64,000 nt of DNA from Hypomesus transpacificus (lineage: Eukaryota > Chordata > Actinopteri > Osmeriformes > Osmeridae), in the NCBI RefSeq assembly GCF_021917145.1, contig NC_061061.1:15887484-15951483 (forward strand). Reading direction: 5' to 3'. A model generated the notes under the pieces. It worked only from the letters and a program-made list of their open reading frames with translations. It ran no database searches and was not told where the DNA came from. This document shows, piece after piece, positions 12,474 through 24,181 of this stretch (the first letter of the stretch is position 1; each line of letters opens with the position of its first letter). The translations under genes were made by a program, and so were the position numbers.

Positions 12474-13889
12474 ATGGCCCCAACTGCTGCTCTAAAGGGC
12501 ACAGGTATGTCTTTTTCTAGGCAATCTTTTATTCTACTTTTCCAGTAAGCTTATGGTTCTGTCAGTCTAATAAAAACAGAACTGAGCACAAATCGACCAT
12601 AAACTATTAACACAAACACTCATAGTATTATCTGTTTGAGTGTACTCTAGCTTTATTTGTTTGGTGCATGCTGCCATGTTCACTAATTAGTCCAATCTGT
12701 CATGGACTCAAGAACCATGGCGAAAATGTAAAGTAACATAATCCAATAGTCCATATGGAATAAATGCAATAGTTACTTTCCAAATCACATGATAGTGTGA
12801 ACATACAGATTTATGTAAGCTTTCAAACAACCAAAAAAACTATCTTCTAATGAGGTCATTTATTCTGCATTTAATGCGAGCGAAGTGACCTGAATTGAAG
12901 TGTAATCAATTGTTGTCCCTCTGCCAGGCCTTTTGCTCCTCTTAGTTTTGGAATTGCAGCCGTTCTTGTCCGTGTCTGGTCAATCAACCACCCTCACAGC
13001 AATCACATCCATAGCTTCAACCACTGGATCAACCATCCCGGCTTCTTCCACCACACAAACTGTCACTTCTGCCCCTACTGTCACCACACAAACTGTCACT
13101 TCTGCCCCTACTGTCACCACACAAACTGTCACTTCTGCCCCTACTGTCACCACACAAACTGTCACTTCTGCCCCTACTGTCACCACACAAACGGTCACTT
13201 CTGCCTCTACTACCACCACACAAACTGCCTCCAGTACCACTGCTCCTTCTACATCTATCTCCACCGGCACAGCAAGCTCTATTACCTCTATTGCCTCTAC
13301 TGTTGCCTCTACAGTCTCCACTACCCCTATTACTACCTCTGCCTCGACTTCGTTACCTCCCACAAGCTCCATCGTGATGCAGTCAAACACAACATCAGGT
13401 ACAGGCACAGTGACTGCTTCCATCACTAGCCTTTCATCATCGGGTGTAACTACACCAACAACGACACCTGCCTCAACTCAAAATGCCTCTACTTCTTCAA
13501 TGACGACTGCAACAACCTCGTGGCAAATGGCCCCCATGACTGGAAATTCTATGACAAACGGAACTGTAATGACAGGTACTGCTGGCTGCCGCCATTCAAA
13601 GTTATATTTATGTGAATCAGTTTAACAAGGAAACATTTTTTAATCCTCCCCTCTTGGTTTCTCTCTTCTTTGCTGACACAGCTACTGCAATGAACTCTTC
13701 CAATAGCAACAGTAATAACATGTCAGGGAACAGCAACAGCAGTATGGTGAGTATTTTGTACTCATATCCAATATGTTTCCATCAGCCTTGCCTGAGACCA
13801 TGCAATGTGTCACTCTTTGTCTGGATTATTTTTTCTCTGTTGATAACTGGTATTGACCTTTCTTTCTTTTTCTTTCTGGTTCTTCCTTT

Positions 13890-13943
<54 letters not shown>

Positions 13944-15424
13944 TCTCTCGCACATACGTTTTTCTCTCTCCAGATCTCCTGCCTCACCTACTCCTGTAAC
14001 TACTCAGACTGCTACAGTATGTCTATGAATAGCACTGCTGTCCCATGTTCCTATGGTTACAATGTCTGCCAGGTACTGTTAGAACTATGATGGGGCCATC
14101 AAAACCTTTAAGGTTAAGTGGAAATTGTTTGTCATTCATTGATATTTCAACATAGCATGTGTAATTAAGATCTTTTTCAGAACCTTTTACTTACTTTGGG
14201 GGCATTTTCAATGCAAACCATGGCATGGACTTGATTTAAATTCTCGTGGTATAAGCTTTTTTTTTTTTTTTACAATTTCTCTTATGTGTCTCATGTTGTC
14301 ACCCAGTTGAAGAACAATGAAGGTGTGTCCTATACACTGAGATGTGCAGTCTCCTGCAATAACATCTCTACCTGTACCAACAACTCCCAGACCAACTGCA
14401 TCATGAGCTGCTGCAACTCAACAGGTTGCCTGAGCTCTACCCTAGCCTCAATGACAAGCACAACAACAGGTGAGAAGCCATTTCTGCATGCCATATGGGA
14501 TATCCTGTTTCGACACAACACATTTTTGGATGGAAAACATTTGATCAATTCGGATTGATTATTTAGGCAGTAAGGGAGTGATGTTTTTATGCTCTTCTTA
14601 TGAACTTCTAGTGACTCCAATGAAGCCAACCACAACCTCTACCACAACTAAAGCACCAACTACTACCATTACAACGCAACCTCCAAACAATGTAAACACA
14701 TTTTTTAGCTTGAGTGTGCGTCTGTGTGATTAGTTGCATGCTTGAGCACATTCTGAAATCTGAAATCCATTGTTTAACAGGGAAAAAAGTGTCACACATT
14801 CCAATGCACCACGACAGATTGCTACAAGTCCTACACCGGCAGCTCATCAACGTTCTGTTCCCTCAATCAACACTACTGTGAGGTAAAGAAAACATCCATA
14901 TTAAACACTGATGACCTCGTTTATGGTATCATATTTTCACTTTCAAGTAAATCGTGAACTTTTTACACAGACCAAACCAAGGCATATGAGATGAGTTTCC
15001 TAAACATATTCTCGGTACATCCTGTATGTCAACTCATCTTGTTGAGTAAGGTCAAATCTGTTTATTTGTAAAGCACTTCTCTTTTTTTTTACAGCGAACG
15101 CCAACCAAAGTCCTGTAGAAAGTTATCAAATAAAGCAAACAACAGTCTAAGTCTTTGAGTCTTCTGTCTTTATAGTTGAAAAAGACCACGGGAACAACCT
15201 GGGTAGCAGGCTGTGCAGAAACCTGCCCAGGACAACCCGGGTGCACAGCCACCTCGACCACCGCGTGCCAACAGGAGTGCTGCAACGCCACCACCATCTC
15301 AAGCTGTCTCAAGCTGGATGGTAGCCTGAACCTACCCTCTTCTGCCACCAGGGGGCCTTCCTATTCATTTGGTTCAATCATGACTGTGCTGTTTTTTCTG
15401 CTCTGTCATCAGTCCCTGGTGTAA
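12474..15424 (+). CDS. GPI-type mucin-like protein with two Ly6/uPAR-like modules (unnamed)
   Basis: Eight exons join in phase: 12474-12504, 12928-13575, 13682-13746, 13974-14072, 14307-14469, 14612-14691, 14781-14882 and 15176-15424 (TAA), giving 478 aa. The N-terminus MAPTAALKGTGLLLLVLELQ is a good signal peptide formed only after splicing exons 1 and 2. A Thr/Ser-rich stalk of about 200 residues follows, with five 11-residue repeats of the TVTSAPTVTTQ type. Two modules with 12 cysteines each follow. Both have CC followed by N and a final Cys, as in LU (Ly6/uPAR) domains, and each is split by an intron at the same place (CQ|LK and CE|LK). A Thr/Pro linker separates them. The C-terminus is hydrophobic with no charged tail after it, as expected for a GPI anchor signal. 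Many N-x-S/T sites are present. I infer a heavily O-glycosylated cell-surface protein and do not recognise an orthologue. The GPI anchor is inference. Confidence 0.82.
13059..13223 (+). repeat. 33-bp coding repeat, 5 copies (11-aa mucin repeat)
   Basis: Units of 33 bp encode TVTSAPTVTTQ in frame inside exon 2 of the mucin-like gene. The first four are essentially identical at the DNA level and the fifth is diverged (TVTSASTTTTQ). Identity including third positions points to recent expansion or homogenisation, so copy number may vary between individuals. Confidence 0.95.
13893..13949 (+). repeat. (CT)n microsatellite in intron 3 of the mucin-like gene
   Basis: CT run with one GT interruption, ending about 25 bp before the exon 4 acceptor at 13973. 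It therefore forms much of that acceptor's upstream pyrimidine tract. Confidence 0.95.
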
Positions 15425-16563
15425 AGAAGTTACTCTGGACTGCTGAGGAGGCACATAGTCCTCATATTCATACACTACATGTAGGTTTTGTACTGCAATG
15501 CTGTTCTGAATCGATTGTAAAATCGTTGTAACCCTTGGCTGTGGGTAAGCCTTTGCCTGTTTTCATGTGTATTGAGGTTTGTGAGGGTTCATTTTGTGTT
15601 TTGGTTTAAAATTAGGAATTTAAAATGCTATACATGACTATGTGTCATTCTCATTCAGGATACTGTATACATTGGCAATGTCTAAAAATAGTAAATTACT
15701 GTTTGTGTGTAATCATGAATGACTGAACTAGGTCCCAGTATGGCACTGTGAATACAAACCCCCCTTCTCAGCAACATTGCATGTGTCTTTTTTAGATGGA
15801 AACCAAGTGGTTAAAGTACAAATTGTCTGGAAGTGTTATTTAAACATTATCTTTGAATTAATTATTTTAGATCCTTTGATAGCAGTTGACCTTGATGTAC
15901 TGAGAGAAGCAACAACAAAAAAAGAATATATATAAACATATCTGTATGCACTTTATTGAAAACCTTATGGGCTATTTTACAATACTATTTTAACATTTCT
16001 GTTGACTTTGTCCTACAATGTACTATAAACTGTGATTCTTCCTTTACTTCCTATTCATTGACAATTGCACTGAATTATCAGTTAAGGGAAACTCAGATGC
16101 CCAATGGAAACATAAATATACAATTATATATTTTAATGTTTAATATTCAATCTAATCGTCTACACTGTGTAAATTGTACAAACTATAACAAATGTATTTG
16201 CAATCAGATAAATATAATAAAGCACATCTATGTTGACAAAAGAATGGTGAAAGAATACCATCATTGTGACAGCATGTAGTTCAAGGTAAAATATACAAAA
16301 TATCATTGAGGTGTTGCAACTGTTATCCTAGAATAAGGATGAGGTAAAACATGTATCCTTCAAATGGTGACATAACAGGTTAAGTTCTTTGACTAGAGAT
16401 AGAATCAGAAAAAAAGAGGAACAGGTTTGTAGGTTTCTAAATCTTTTCTTTTTTGTCCATTGTGAGTCATTTAGATTACCTGTTTTGAGTCGGGTAATGT
16501 GCCCTTACAGTACATCCCCTCCCAGATCCTCTAGCTTCTTCAACTTCTGGCTTGTGTTCTTAG
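15425..16563. other. 3' flank and intergenic spacer
   Basis: Downstream of the mucin-like stop codon; AT-rich, no gene seen. An AATAAA-like signal occurs near 16216, so the left part is probably 3' UTR of the mucin-like gene. Confidence 0.5.
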
Positions 16564-16575
16564 TGGAAGCCTAAC

Positions 16576-17427
16576 ATGGGTTTCTACTCACCCTCTCTTG
16601 CAACTCAACCTCTGAGCAACTTCATTCTGGCTACACCTTGGTACCACAGGTTTGGGATTGTCTATCTCTACACACCAATCCCTAGTGAGGATGAGATGGG
16701 ACGTGGGATTACTCTCTCCGATTTATACTCCGAATTTTACTGTTATTGTGAGTTTTCTTCTCAATCTTAGGCTAGGGCCTTGAGTAGGTCTATGTGTCAC
16801 CCCACATTTCAATATCCTGTCCTGTTTTATACAGACTGGGGCTCAAGTCGAAGACAGAGGAGCCCCGGACGTGTGTTCAGCCCCTGGGGTACACCTGAGA
16901 GCTCTCTCCCCAGTTGTGTTCAGCCCCTGGGGTACACCTGAGAGCTCTCTCCCCAGTTGTGTTCAGCCCCTGGGGTACACCTGAGAGCTCTCTCCCCAGT
17001 TGTGTTCAGCCCCTGGGGTACACCTGAGAGCTCTCTCCCCAGTAGCCGCCCTGACAGTCCCCAGTCTGCTGGTTTCACGCACACCATTCAGTGTGAAACG
17101 GCTGTGCTCGATCTCTCAGCCTACCACTCTGGCATCAGTGCAGATGACCTGAGCAGCGATGCTTCTGGCTACTCCTCAGGTCAAGGTTGAATGTTGCTAA
17201 TCACAATCCTTTGAGTTTATAGAATGTTTACTTGAAATGAACACTCCAAGATTAATTAAAAAAATGGTACATCTAAATAGTCTGTAACATTGGATGTCTG
17301 TAACATTTTACCTTGAGTAACCCTATGGCCTTCTGCATCCACAGACGGAGCCTTGTCTCCTGACATCTCCAGATCAGCAGGTCCTGGACAAGTGGGCAAC
17401 CTACAAGCATCCTACACGGAGCTTTAG
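16576..17427 (+). CDS. unidentified gene, frame interrupted by a minisatellite
   Basis: Exons 16576-16747, 16835-17179 and 17345-17427 join in phase. The first may begin at an acceptor at 16563 rather than at the ATG. The product contains SEDEMGRGITLSDLYSEF, VFSPWGTPESSLPS, ISADDLSSDASGYSS and DGALSPDISRSAG: acidic, Ser/Pro-rich, with no domain I recognise. Exon 2 contains four copies of a 43-bp unit. Because 43 is not a multiple of 3, copy 2 is read in another frame and hits TGA at 16939-16941, while the last copy returns to the first frame. Splicing to the AG before the last copy (exon start 17000) restores an open frame. A further in-frame TAG ends the model at 17425-17427. It may be a decaying gene, an alternatively spliced gene, or an expanded allele. 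Confidence 0.45.
16872..17043 (+). repeat. 43-bp exonic minisatellite, 4 copies
   Basis: Four nearly perfect units of 43 bp, starting TGTGTTCAGCCCC and ending CTCTCTCCCCAGT. Each unit carries a pyrimidine run followed by CAG, a plausible splice acceptor. Three extra units add 129 bp, a multiple of three, so the flanking frame is preserved overall although the inner copies are frame-shifted. Confidence 0.97.
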
Positions 17428-17922
17428 CTACTGAGTCCCCAGGACATTTGTCCCGGTACCCCTGGGTCCTCCATCAACCAGTCCTGCCAGGCTAAGTCTG
17501 CACTCCAATCTCTCTTAGATATACACTCTCACATCACAACTCGTGAGGTAGAAGCAGAACTTAGATCAGGTAGGGCTCACTACTCCTGTCTAAGAAATGT
17601 CTGATATTCCTCTAAGAATTTCTTTCAAATGTAACTTTGCTTGATTAAATTTCTCAATCGACTCTGTTTCTTGATCCTTTTATTCACAGGTCAGTGCATA
17701 GCACATGCTGCTCCGGACATACTGATGGAGGTTGCCTTCGTTCTTGCAGAGAGAGAAAGAAAGAGAAGAAGAGAGGATGGGATAAACTCCAGCCCTCAGC
17801 CTCGCTCCAGAACCTGCCCCGCCTCTAAGAGCTTGAAGGAGGAGCAAAGAAGTCCAGGACAAGCCTCTGTTCGACCCCAACAAAAGCAGGGAGAGCAGAG
17901 ATGGAGCGGGAGGCTATCCTGA
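17428..17922 (+). pseudogene. open frame continuing past the in-frame TAG
   Basis: After TAG 17425-17427 the same frame stays open to a good donor after 17569 (TCAG|GTAGGG). It joins in phase to an acceptor at 17689 and runs to TGA 17920-17922, about 125 codons without a stop. The product includes LLDIHSHITTREVEAELRSG and a basic stretch RERKRRRED. The continuous frame and matching splice phases suggest these exons once belonged to the upstream gene, or are reached by an isoform that avoids the TAG. They could equally be 3' UTR by chance. Confidence 0.4.
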
Positions 17923-18112
17923 CCCAAAGAGTGTTAAGAGATAAGAACTCTGTCTTGGGACTACATGAGGCCTATAATAAATTACATTTTAACAGGCTTT
18001 TCACTGAAGTATTACCTTTTTACACTTTCTATAAACAGTTTAATACAGTGCCATGCATTTCACACCAAATGTTTTCTGGAGTAGGGTTGTATATATATTG
18101 GTTGGGTCTATA

Positions 18113-18118
18113 AATAAA
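18113..18118 (+). terminator. polyadenylation signal AATAAA
   Basis: AATAAA about 190 bp after the TGA at 17922 and about 500 bp before the inpp5b start codon. It is the likely end of the 16.6-kb gene's transcript. Confidence 0.55.
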
Positions 18119-18119
18119 G

Positions 18120-18622
18120 AACATAGGAACACTGATTGTGTTTTGTTATTATTATTATTATTAATCTTGCTGTACTCCATAATAGGTTAATTGACCGTTT
18201 ATAATGCCCTTTTCACATTATTTTCGTATGGACTTCTATGTAGACAATTAAAAGGTGCTTCCAATTGTAAACCCTAAATTTTGATTAGGCCTACATGGTT
18301 GCTAATCCGATTGAGATGGTTATCCCTAATGACACCCTAATGGTGACGTCACCTTGAGTAGTCTCCTCAACAAAATATATCTGCGTGGCAGCACTTCGCT
18401 CAAGTTAACCGTGTGTTGAGGAATTGTGCCTCGATCAGGACAACATCTGGCAAAAAACGGATAATGTCGATATTCGGGAAGTTACTTTTACGCGCCAATC
18501 CTCGATATAAACTACTTTGTTTGGAGAGCCGTTTTAAGTAGCCATATAGGCTAGATGTAGTTTGAGATTATCTTGTATTTAATTTGAAGAGAATTCGCGA
18601 GCCTATATAACGGCTTCCAAGC
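18120..18622 (+). promoter_or_regulatory. inpp5b: inpp5b promoter/5' UTR region
   Basis: About 500 bp between the upstream poly(A) signal and the inpp5b ATG. It holds an (ATT)n run at about 18145-18163 and a TATATAA string at 18604, too close to the ATG to be certain as a TATA box. The exact transcription start is not visible. Confidence 0.4.
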
Positions 18623-21600
18623 ATGGATCAATCAGTGGCAATACAGGAGACGTTGGAAAAAGAAGAAAATTGCATCATAGTATCCTTTGTAACATCAAAT
18701 TGTTTCTGATTTTTGTTGTTTCTCAATGTAGGATTATCAATTGACGCTATCAATCTGACGTTAACTTTCTTTTAAGATCTTAAGAGAAACTAGCTTTACT
18801 ATCGGACACATCAGATTATCTCATTCAATCTAATGTAGCCTTAATCTTTGCAATAATGTATTGTTTGTCAACAACGAAAAAATAACAAATCAATGCGTAA
18901 GATTTTGAAAAGCTTTTCTGGGTGGGACGTTTTTACGGCTGAAGTCCAATTTCTGCAACGCAACAATTCATCCACGCGATGGCAATGTTGCTGCGATTCT
19001 GAATCAAAGAAACAATGAAATTTTGCCCGAGTTGAGGTCGGTTGAGGTAAATACTGATGTTGAACTGGAACAAGTGTCTTTCCAGAATGATTGAATCTGA
19101 AAAGGATTTGAATAAAGTATACAAATATGGATACGGCTATTTAGAATACAGTAATCGGAAGGAAATATCTCAGCAACATTGTGTCCTTACTTATAATATA
19201 CAGTGCATAATCCTTAATTGTTGTTAACATGCTGTCCAATGTCTTGTCCTTGTTGACAACGTCACAGAAAGCAGACTGCTGGGATTGGTTCAGCATACAA
19301 AGGAACATGCGTAAGATAACATATTTAGATCATACAAACTCTGATGACACTTGTATTTGTATTTTTTTATTTATGTTTTGTTGTTGTCCTTCTGTAGTCT
19401 TTTTGTTTACACTCATAAAAGAATGGCGATAACAGGTGAAGATGTTGCTCTGGATGGCATTATTCCAATCTCAAATTCCTTTGATGTTGTTGAAGGTACA
19501 CAGATGCATCAATTTCAAATTGTATATATTAGACACTCTGTAGAGACTGCTAGATCCCCCCCCTCCCCCCCCTCCCATCAAAAAAGTAATTTTGTAGTCG
19601 TTTTTAGCCCTTACCAATTAAGCATAGTCGTAAGCCATGACTTACCTTTTTCTTTCCAACATTTCTTTGTTGTCAGTGTCATCAGCAGATGTAGTTGCAG
19701 TTGTGGGTAGGTCCTCCTACTTAAGTCTTTTGAATTCTTTGGCCTTGAGTATTTTTATGTCAATCTTCCAAATAATCAAATCACTATATATGCATGGTTC
19801 TAGGTGCCGACAGCAGGGTGATGGTGAGCTATCAGGATGTGGAGTTGGAATTGAGACTTCCTTTTGGCTCTCACTCTCGCCTCTTCCTAAGTGAGGTAAA
19901 CAGAGTCTTGAGTGGTAAGATACAGTTCCTAGTTCTACACAGTGTTCTTATCAGTGTAGAGGTAAACAATGCATATCATTAATGGATGATACTTGTAATG
20001 TTGTAAGTGGGAGATAAGGACATTTTTCATCTTATAGGGGGATGTGAATGTGTGCACTCCTTGTTACCTTAGTTAAAACCCTGTTTATAAAGTCTTAAGC
20101 AGTTTGTTGATTTACCTTACATGTGACAGAACAGAACTACCAGTAAATAAGGCTATTTTCTCCAGCCAGCTGATCTGTTTGTTTTCACAAATCAGATGGT
20201 TAAACAGTTGATAATGAATATGTATCCTTTTAACCTTTGAACAAACATGTCATCATCAGTTATAAAAATAATGCAATGACCAGGGATTAAAACAACAACA
20301 ACTGCAAAAAATATATATAGCCTATAAACTAGTCATCAATGACAGTTGCTTTTCATCACGAATCACTAAGTTACTCGAAGTCTTTGTGATAAGACTAAAA
20401 AACACTGAGGAAAGGGGTGGAGCTTGTGAACCTAATGCTCTTGCTGCGTAGACAGTGTATTCGTTCTGCGTTTCTAACTATGCCTGCAACTGGTTGTTGT
20501 AATAACGTAACCATTTTTGATTTGTGTAGCACCTTTTTGCCCTCAGATTTGTCTTTGATATGATTTTGGTTTCGCCTGTTTATCTGAAAAAGGATAAACC
20601 AGTGACGTAGTCAGAAACAAAGCCTACTTTGTCATGGATGTGTAATTCCTGGCATTGACTCATTTAGGCTCGAATGTGTTGTAAGTCACTTTGTGTGACA
20701 CTTTAAGACAAGCAAGGCTTACTTTTTTCCTGTGAGGAAAAGCAGTGATGGAGGGTCTTAGTCTGTCAACTGTGGTTGTTAACAGGAAGAATGTGAGGAA
20801 CGATCAAGGTAAACAGACTTGTGATCTATATTAATGTGTGGTCTGATTATAAGGAACAGAACAACCACATTGTGTCATGAGCTTTAAAAAAAAAAAAAAA
20901 ACTACAACTGGCTGTGAAGAGACCAGTCAATGCTAACCATGCTAATGTGAAAGCTAAATAACCTCTCCAAATGTAGGTTATTGTTAGATACAAGTAATCA
21001 TTTAAATGTTTTTGCCTTGGTTTAACAATGTTTTTTTTCTTTTTCTTTTCCCCCTGAATGTGTATTAGATGTGTGTAAGTCCCCTTCAGAAGAACCTTTG
21101 TTTGAATGGCTACACAAGTACCGTAAAGCCACCAGAGGCAAAGGAGTCATGAAAGAAGCCCTTACTCCCATAGGAGCAAAACTGTCAAAGATGAACCAGC
21201 ACAAGAAAACAGGTCAGTCCCGTTCATATCTCAATCACACAGCATACTGATCCTATCCAAACAGAAACTATACCCAGTGTGACTTATCGCTTTGGATAAA
21301 AGCGTCTGCTAAATGAATAAATGTAAGAGAAATGTGAAATTAAAAAGTTTGCATTGTTCGTTGCTTTGGTAAAGTGATATTATATAAATAGCTCTACTGC
21401 TGTTAATCTCATAAGTTCTAGATGCCATTGGATTGTCTCATAATGGATTTTTTGTGGTGGTCAGCAAGAGTACTTATAAAGATAAATACCATGTTCAGTG
21501 GAGTGCCAATCCCAACACCACTTGTTGTAGTGAGATCAACTGCAGTTTGAGATATGGATAAGATGGAGTTTGAGGTTTATTTATGTTGATAGAAAACATA

Positions 21601-24114
21601 AATTAGGCATAAGTAACTAGTGTAATACTGTCAGTGGCTGGTTTCACCTTTTCCATTTGACTGTTAAATGGCTTTTAAAAACACGAGTAATAACAAATAT
21701 TCAAAAGGATTTTTAGGCTAGTGTATAACACAATTGCCATTACACCATGTTCCATTCTAGTTGCACGTTTTCGCGGTTGATTGCTTTGGCCTGCTGTGCT
21801 GTGGGACCAGTCACGGTGCTTGGAAAAGAAAAAAAACTTCACATTCCTAGCATGAACAGGTCTTTGGACATTGCACTGCACATAATGTGTGGGAGCAGTG
21901 CAAGGAAATGTCGAGGGTGATCAGAGAGCCTGGTATGTGGAAATGTATCCTTCCGTTCCGACTGTGTAGCACTCGATTTCTGTTAGCAAGCCACGCTAAA
22001 TTGGTCGACTAAAACTTACCTTGATCTCGTTGCTCAACTTTCATTATGTAGTTAGTCTATAGCTAACGTTTTCGAATTATTCTTGCGGGAGCTATGCTAG
22101 CTAGTAGCATACATAACACAGCCTTCCTCTGTCTATGTTTTGGCACCTTTGACTGGCACCTTCTTGCATTGTGCAAAATCTTGAATGCATCTAGCTGGCT
22201 ACTGCTAGCAAGCCAACTAATGTGTTACTTAATAGAAATAAGCAAAGCTAGCTTGAGAGGTAGAGCTTTCAGTTATTTGGAACTTGTAGGCAACTAGCTA
22301 ATAATGTAAATGAGATAGCTAGTAGCGAGCCAGCTATATCATGTTGCCATCTTCCTTCTGAAGTTATGGACTGTTGGACTAGGTTGCCTGCAATCTGTCT
22401 TTATTGCCAGCGTCAATGTGATAACTATGCATTAGTATTTGAAAGTATACCAGCTAGATTGAAGTACCGGTGATACTTACTGATAGTGCTGTTGCACACC
22501 TGTCATAATTTCGATACTGCAGTTGACGATTTAACAACAAGCCGACTCTGTGACCTTATCAGCCTTTAAGCAATGACGGCAAGCTAATTAGATACAGTAG
22601 TATTCATGCTATGAACTTTGGAACAACTAACGCTACAGTAAGTGACGTTATACCTAATTATACAGTATTATAAAATGGCACGCTCTTGTCCTTGTTCTGT
22701 TGTAGATTACTTAGAGGCCAATATCACGTAACCGAGGCTAAAGGAACACTCTAATGCATTGCTTCATGCATGTTATCTTCAGTTGGAAAATGCACCCCTC
22801 TCACTTAAGTATTGTTCCCTTTGAGGTGAATAGGGTGAATTATTTAGCCAGTCCAGAAGAATTAAGCCCCTGCTGGAATGCAAAATATGCCATAGATGAC
22901 CAAAAATAGGATTTGTGCGTAACAGTCAGTATGTAATCCTTAGATGGTGGAATAAATGCTTATAAACATATGTGTTTTTGAAAAAGGTTGACATTTCACA
23001 AAAGTACAACCACTATATTTTTGGGGCTCCTGTTGTCGTGGAAATACAAGCTTGCTCTACCAGCTTTCACAGATCTCTAGTTAGACTACCAACAAGAATG
23101 TGATTTAGCATGGGGTTATTTACTCAATACACAGAGGCATCTCACATCACCCTGGGAGTTTCCATGTCATACTGGGTGTAGTCAATGTTTCCATTTCCTG
23201 TGCTCCCGTAGCGCTCTACACCCCCTCCCAAATGTACGCACATACTTTTGTTACCCCTCTTGGTACGCAGTTTAGCCTACTCTAAATTGTATATCTGGAC
23301 ACTGTGTGACCTCACAGTTGGTTGTTCTAAGACAAGTTACTTCATTTCCTATTCTGAAATGTAGTACTTAAATAACCTTTCCTGTAAATGTTGAAACTCT
23401 GTCCTATTAGGCATGTTCAAGTAGACCTATGAGTAAGGAGAATATCTGCATTGTCAGCACATGTAGCAGGTCTACATTCTCCTGTAATATTGCAACCACT
23501 TCCTCTTGCAAGTCGTAGTAAATAAAGGCGCATAGAAGACCTGAAAGAGATGACCTCAACGTCCTACAGTATTCGTAAAACATTTAGCATGATGTGAATA
23601 GAAATACTTCACAGGATTAGACCTATACGCTCGAGTAAAATGATTTGGTCTGTACTGTACTTAGACTTCACGCATACTCCTTGAGTTTGTGCAGCAGAGG
23701 GATCTAGATTAGCCTGCTAGCTAATGTGCAGAATTTCTTGACAAACAAGAAAAGATTTACTTTCTTTAAAAACAATTTCCTCCCTGATATTTCTGGTTAG
23801 GCCTACACTTATAGTAACAGATGGCCAAGTAGCCCAGATAGTGGGTTACATTGTCTGAAGCTGAAATTCATTTAGACATTTTTAGATGCTTCTATTTCAC
23901 CCAGATCTACATTTTGGGGATTGTGAAGTGTTCTGTGGGTAACATCAATATATAATCATGCCCTGAACTGACATTATTATTGACTGGCTCATTGATTCTT
24001 CCTTCCGCATAGCCAGAAGCTTGCGGATTAGTGCTTGCACCATCTTTGTGTGCACTTCATTAGAAGGGATGGTCTATTTAATTACTCTCTCAATGTCTTG
24101 CTCCTGCACTTTCT

Positions 24115-24181
<67 letters not shown>

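Noticed and set aside
12980..13426. 148-codon antisense ORF with Val/Glu repeats
   Set aside because: Mirror of the mucin repeat on the other strand. The plus-strand frame has a signal peptide, splice sites and continuation.
16872..17043. Possible CRISPR array (43-bp direct repeats)
   Set aside because: The repeats are contiguous without spacers, in a vertebrate exon; it is a minisatellite.
20785..20808. Micro-exon between inpp5b exons 5 and 6 (AG...GTAAAC)
   Set aside because: Including it introduces a stop in the required phase; exons 5 and 6 join directly in frame.
22094..22340. GCTAGC-rich cluster as a regulatory array or alternative inpp5b promoter
   Set aside because: The motif is a short palindrome common in AT-rich fish DNA. 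No exon or start-site evidence accompanies it.
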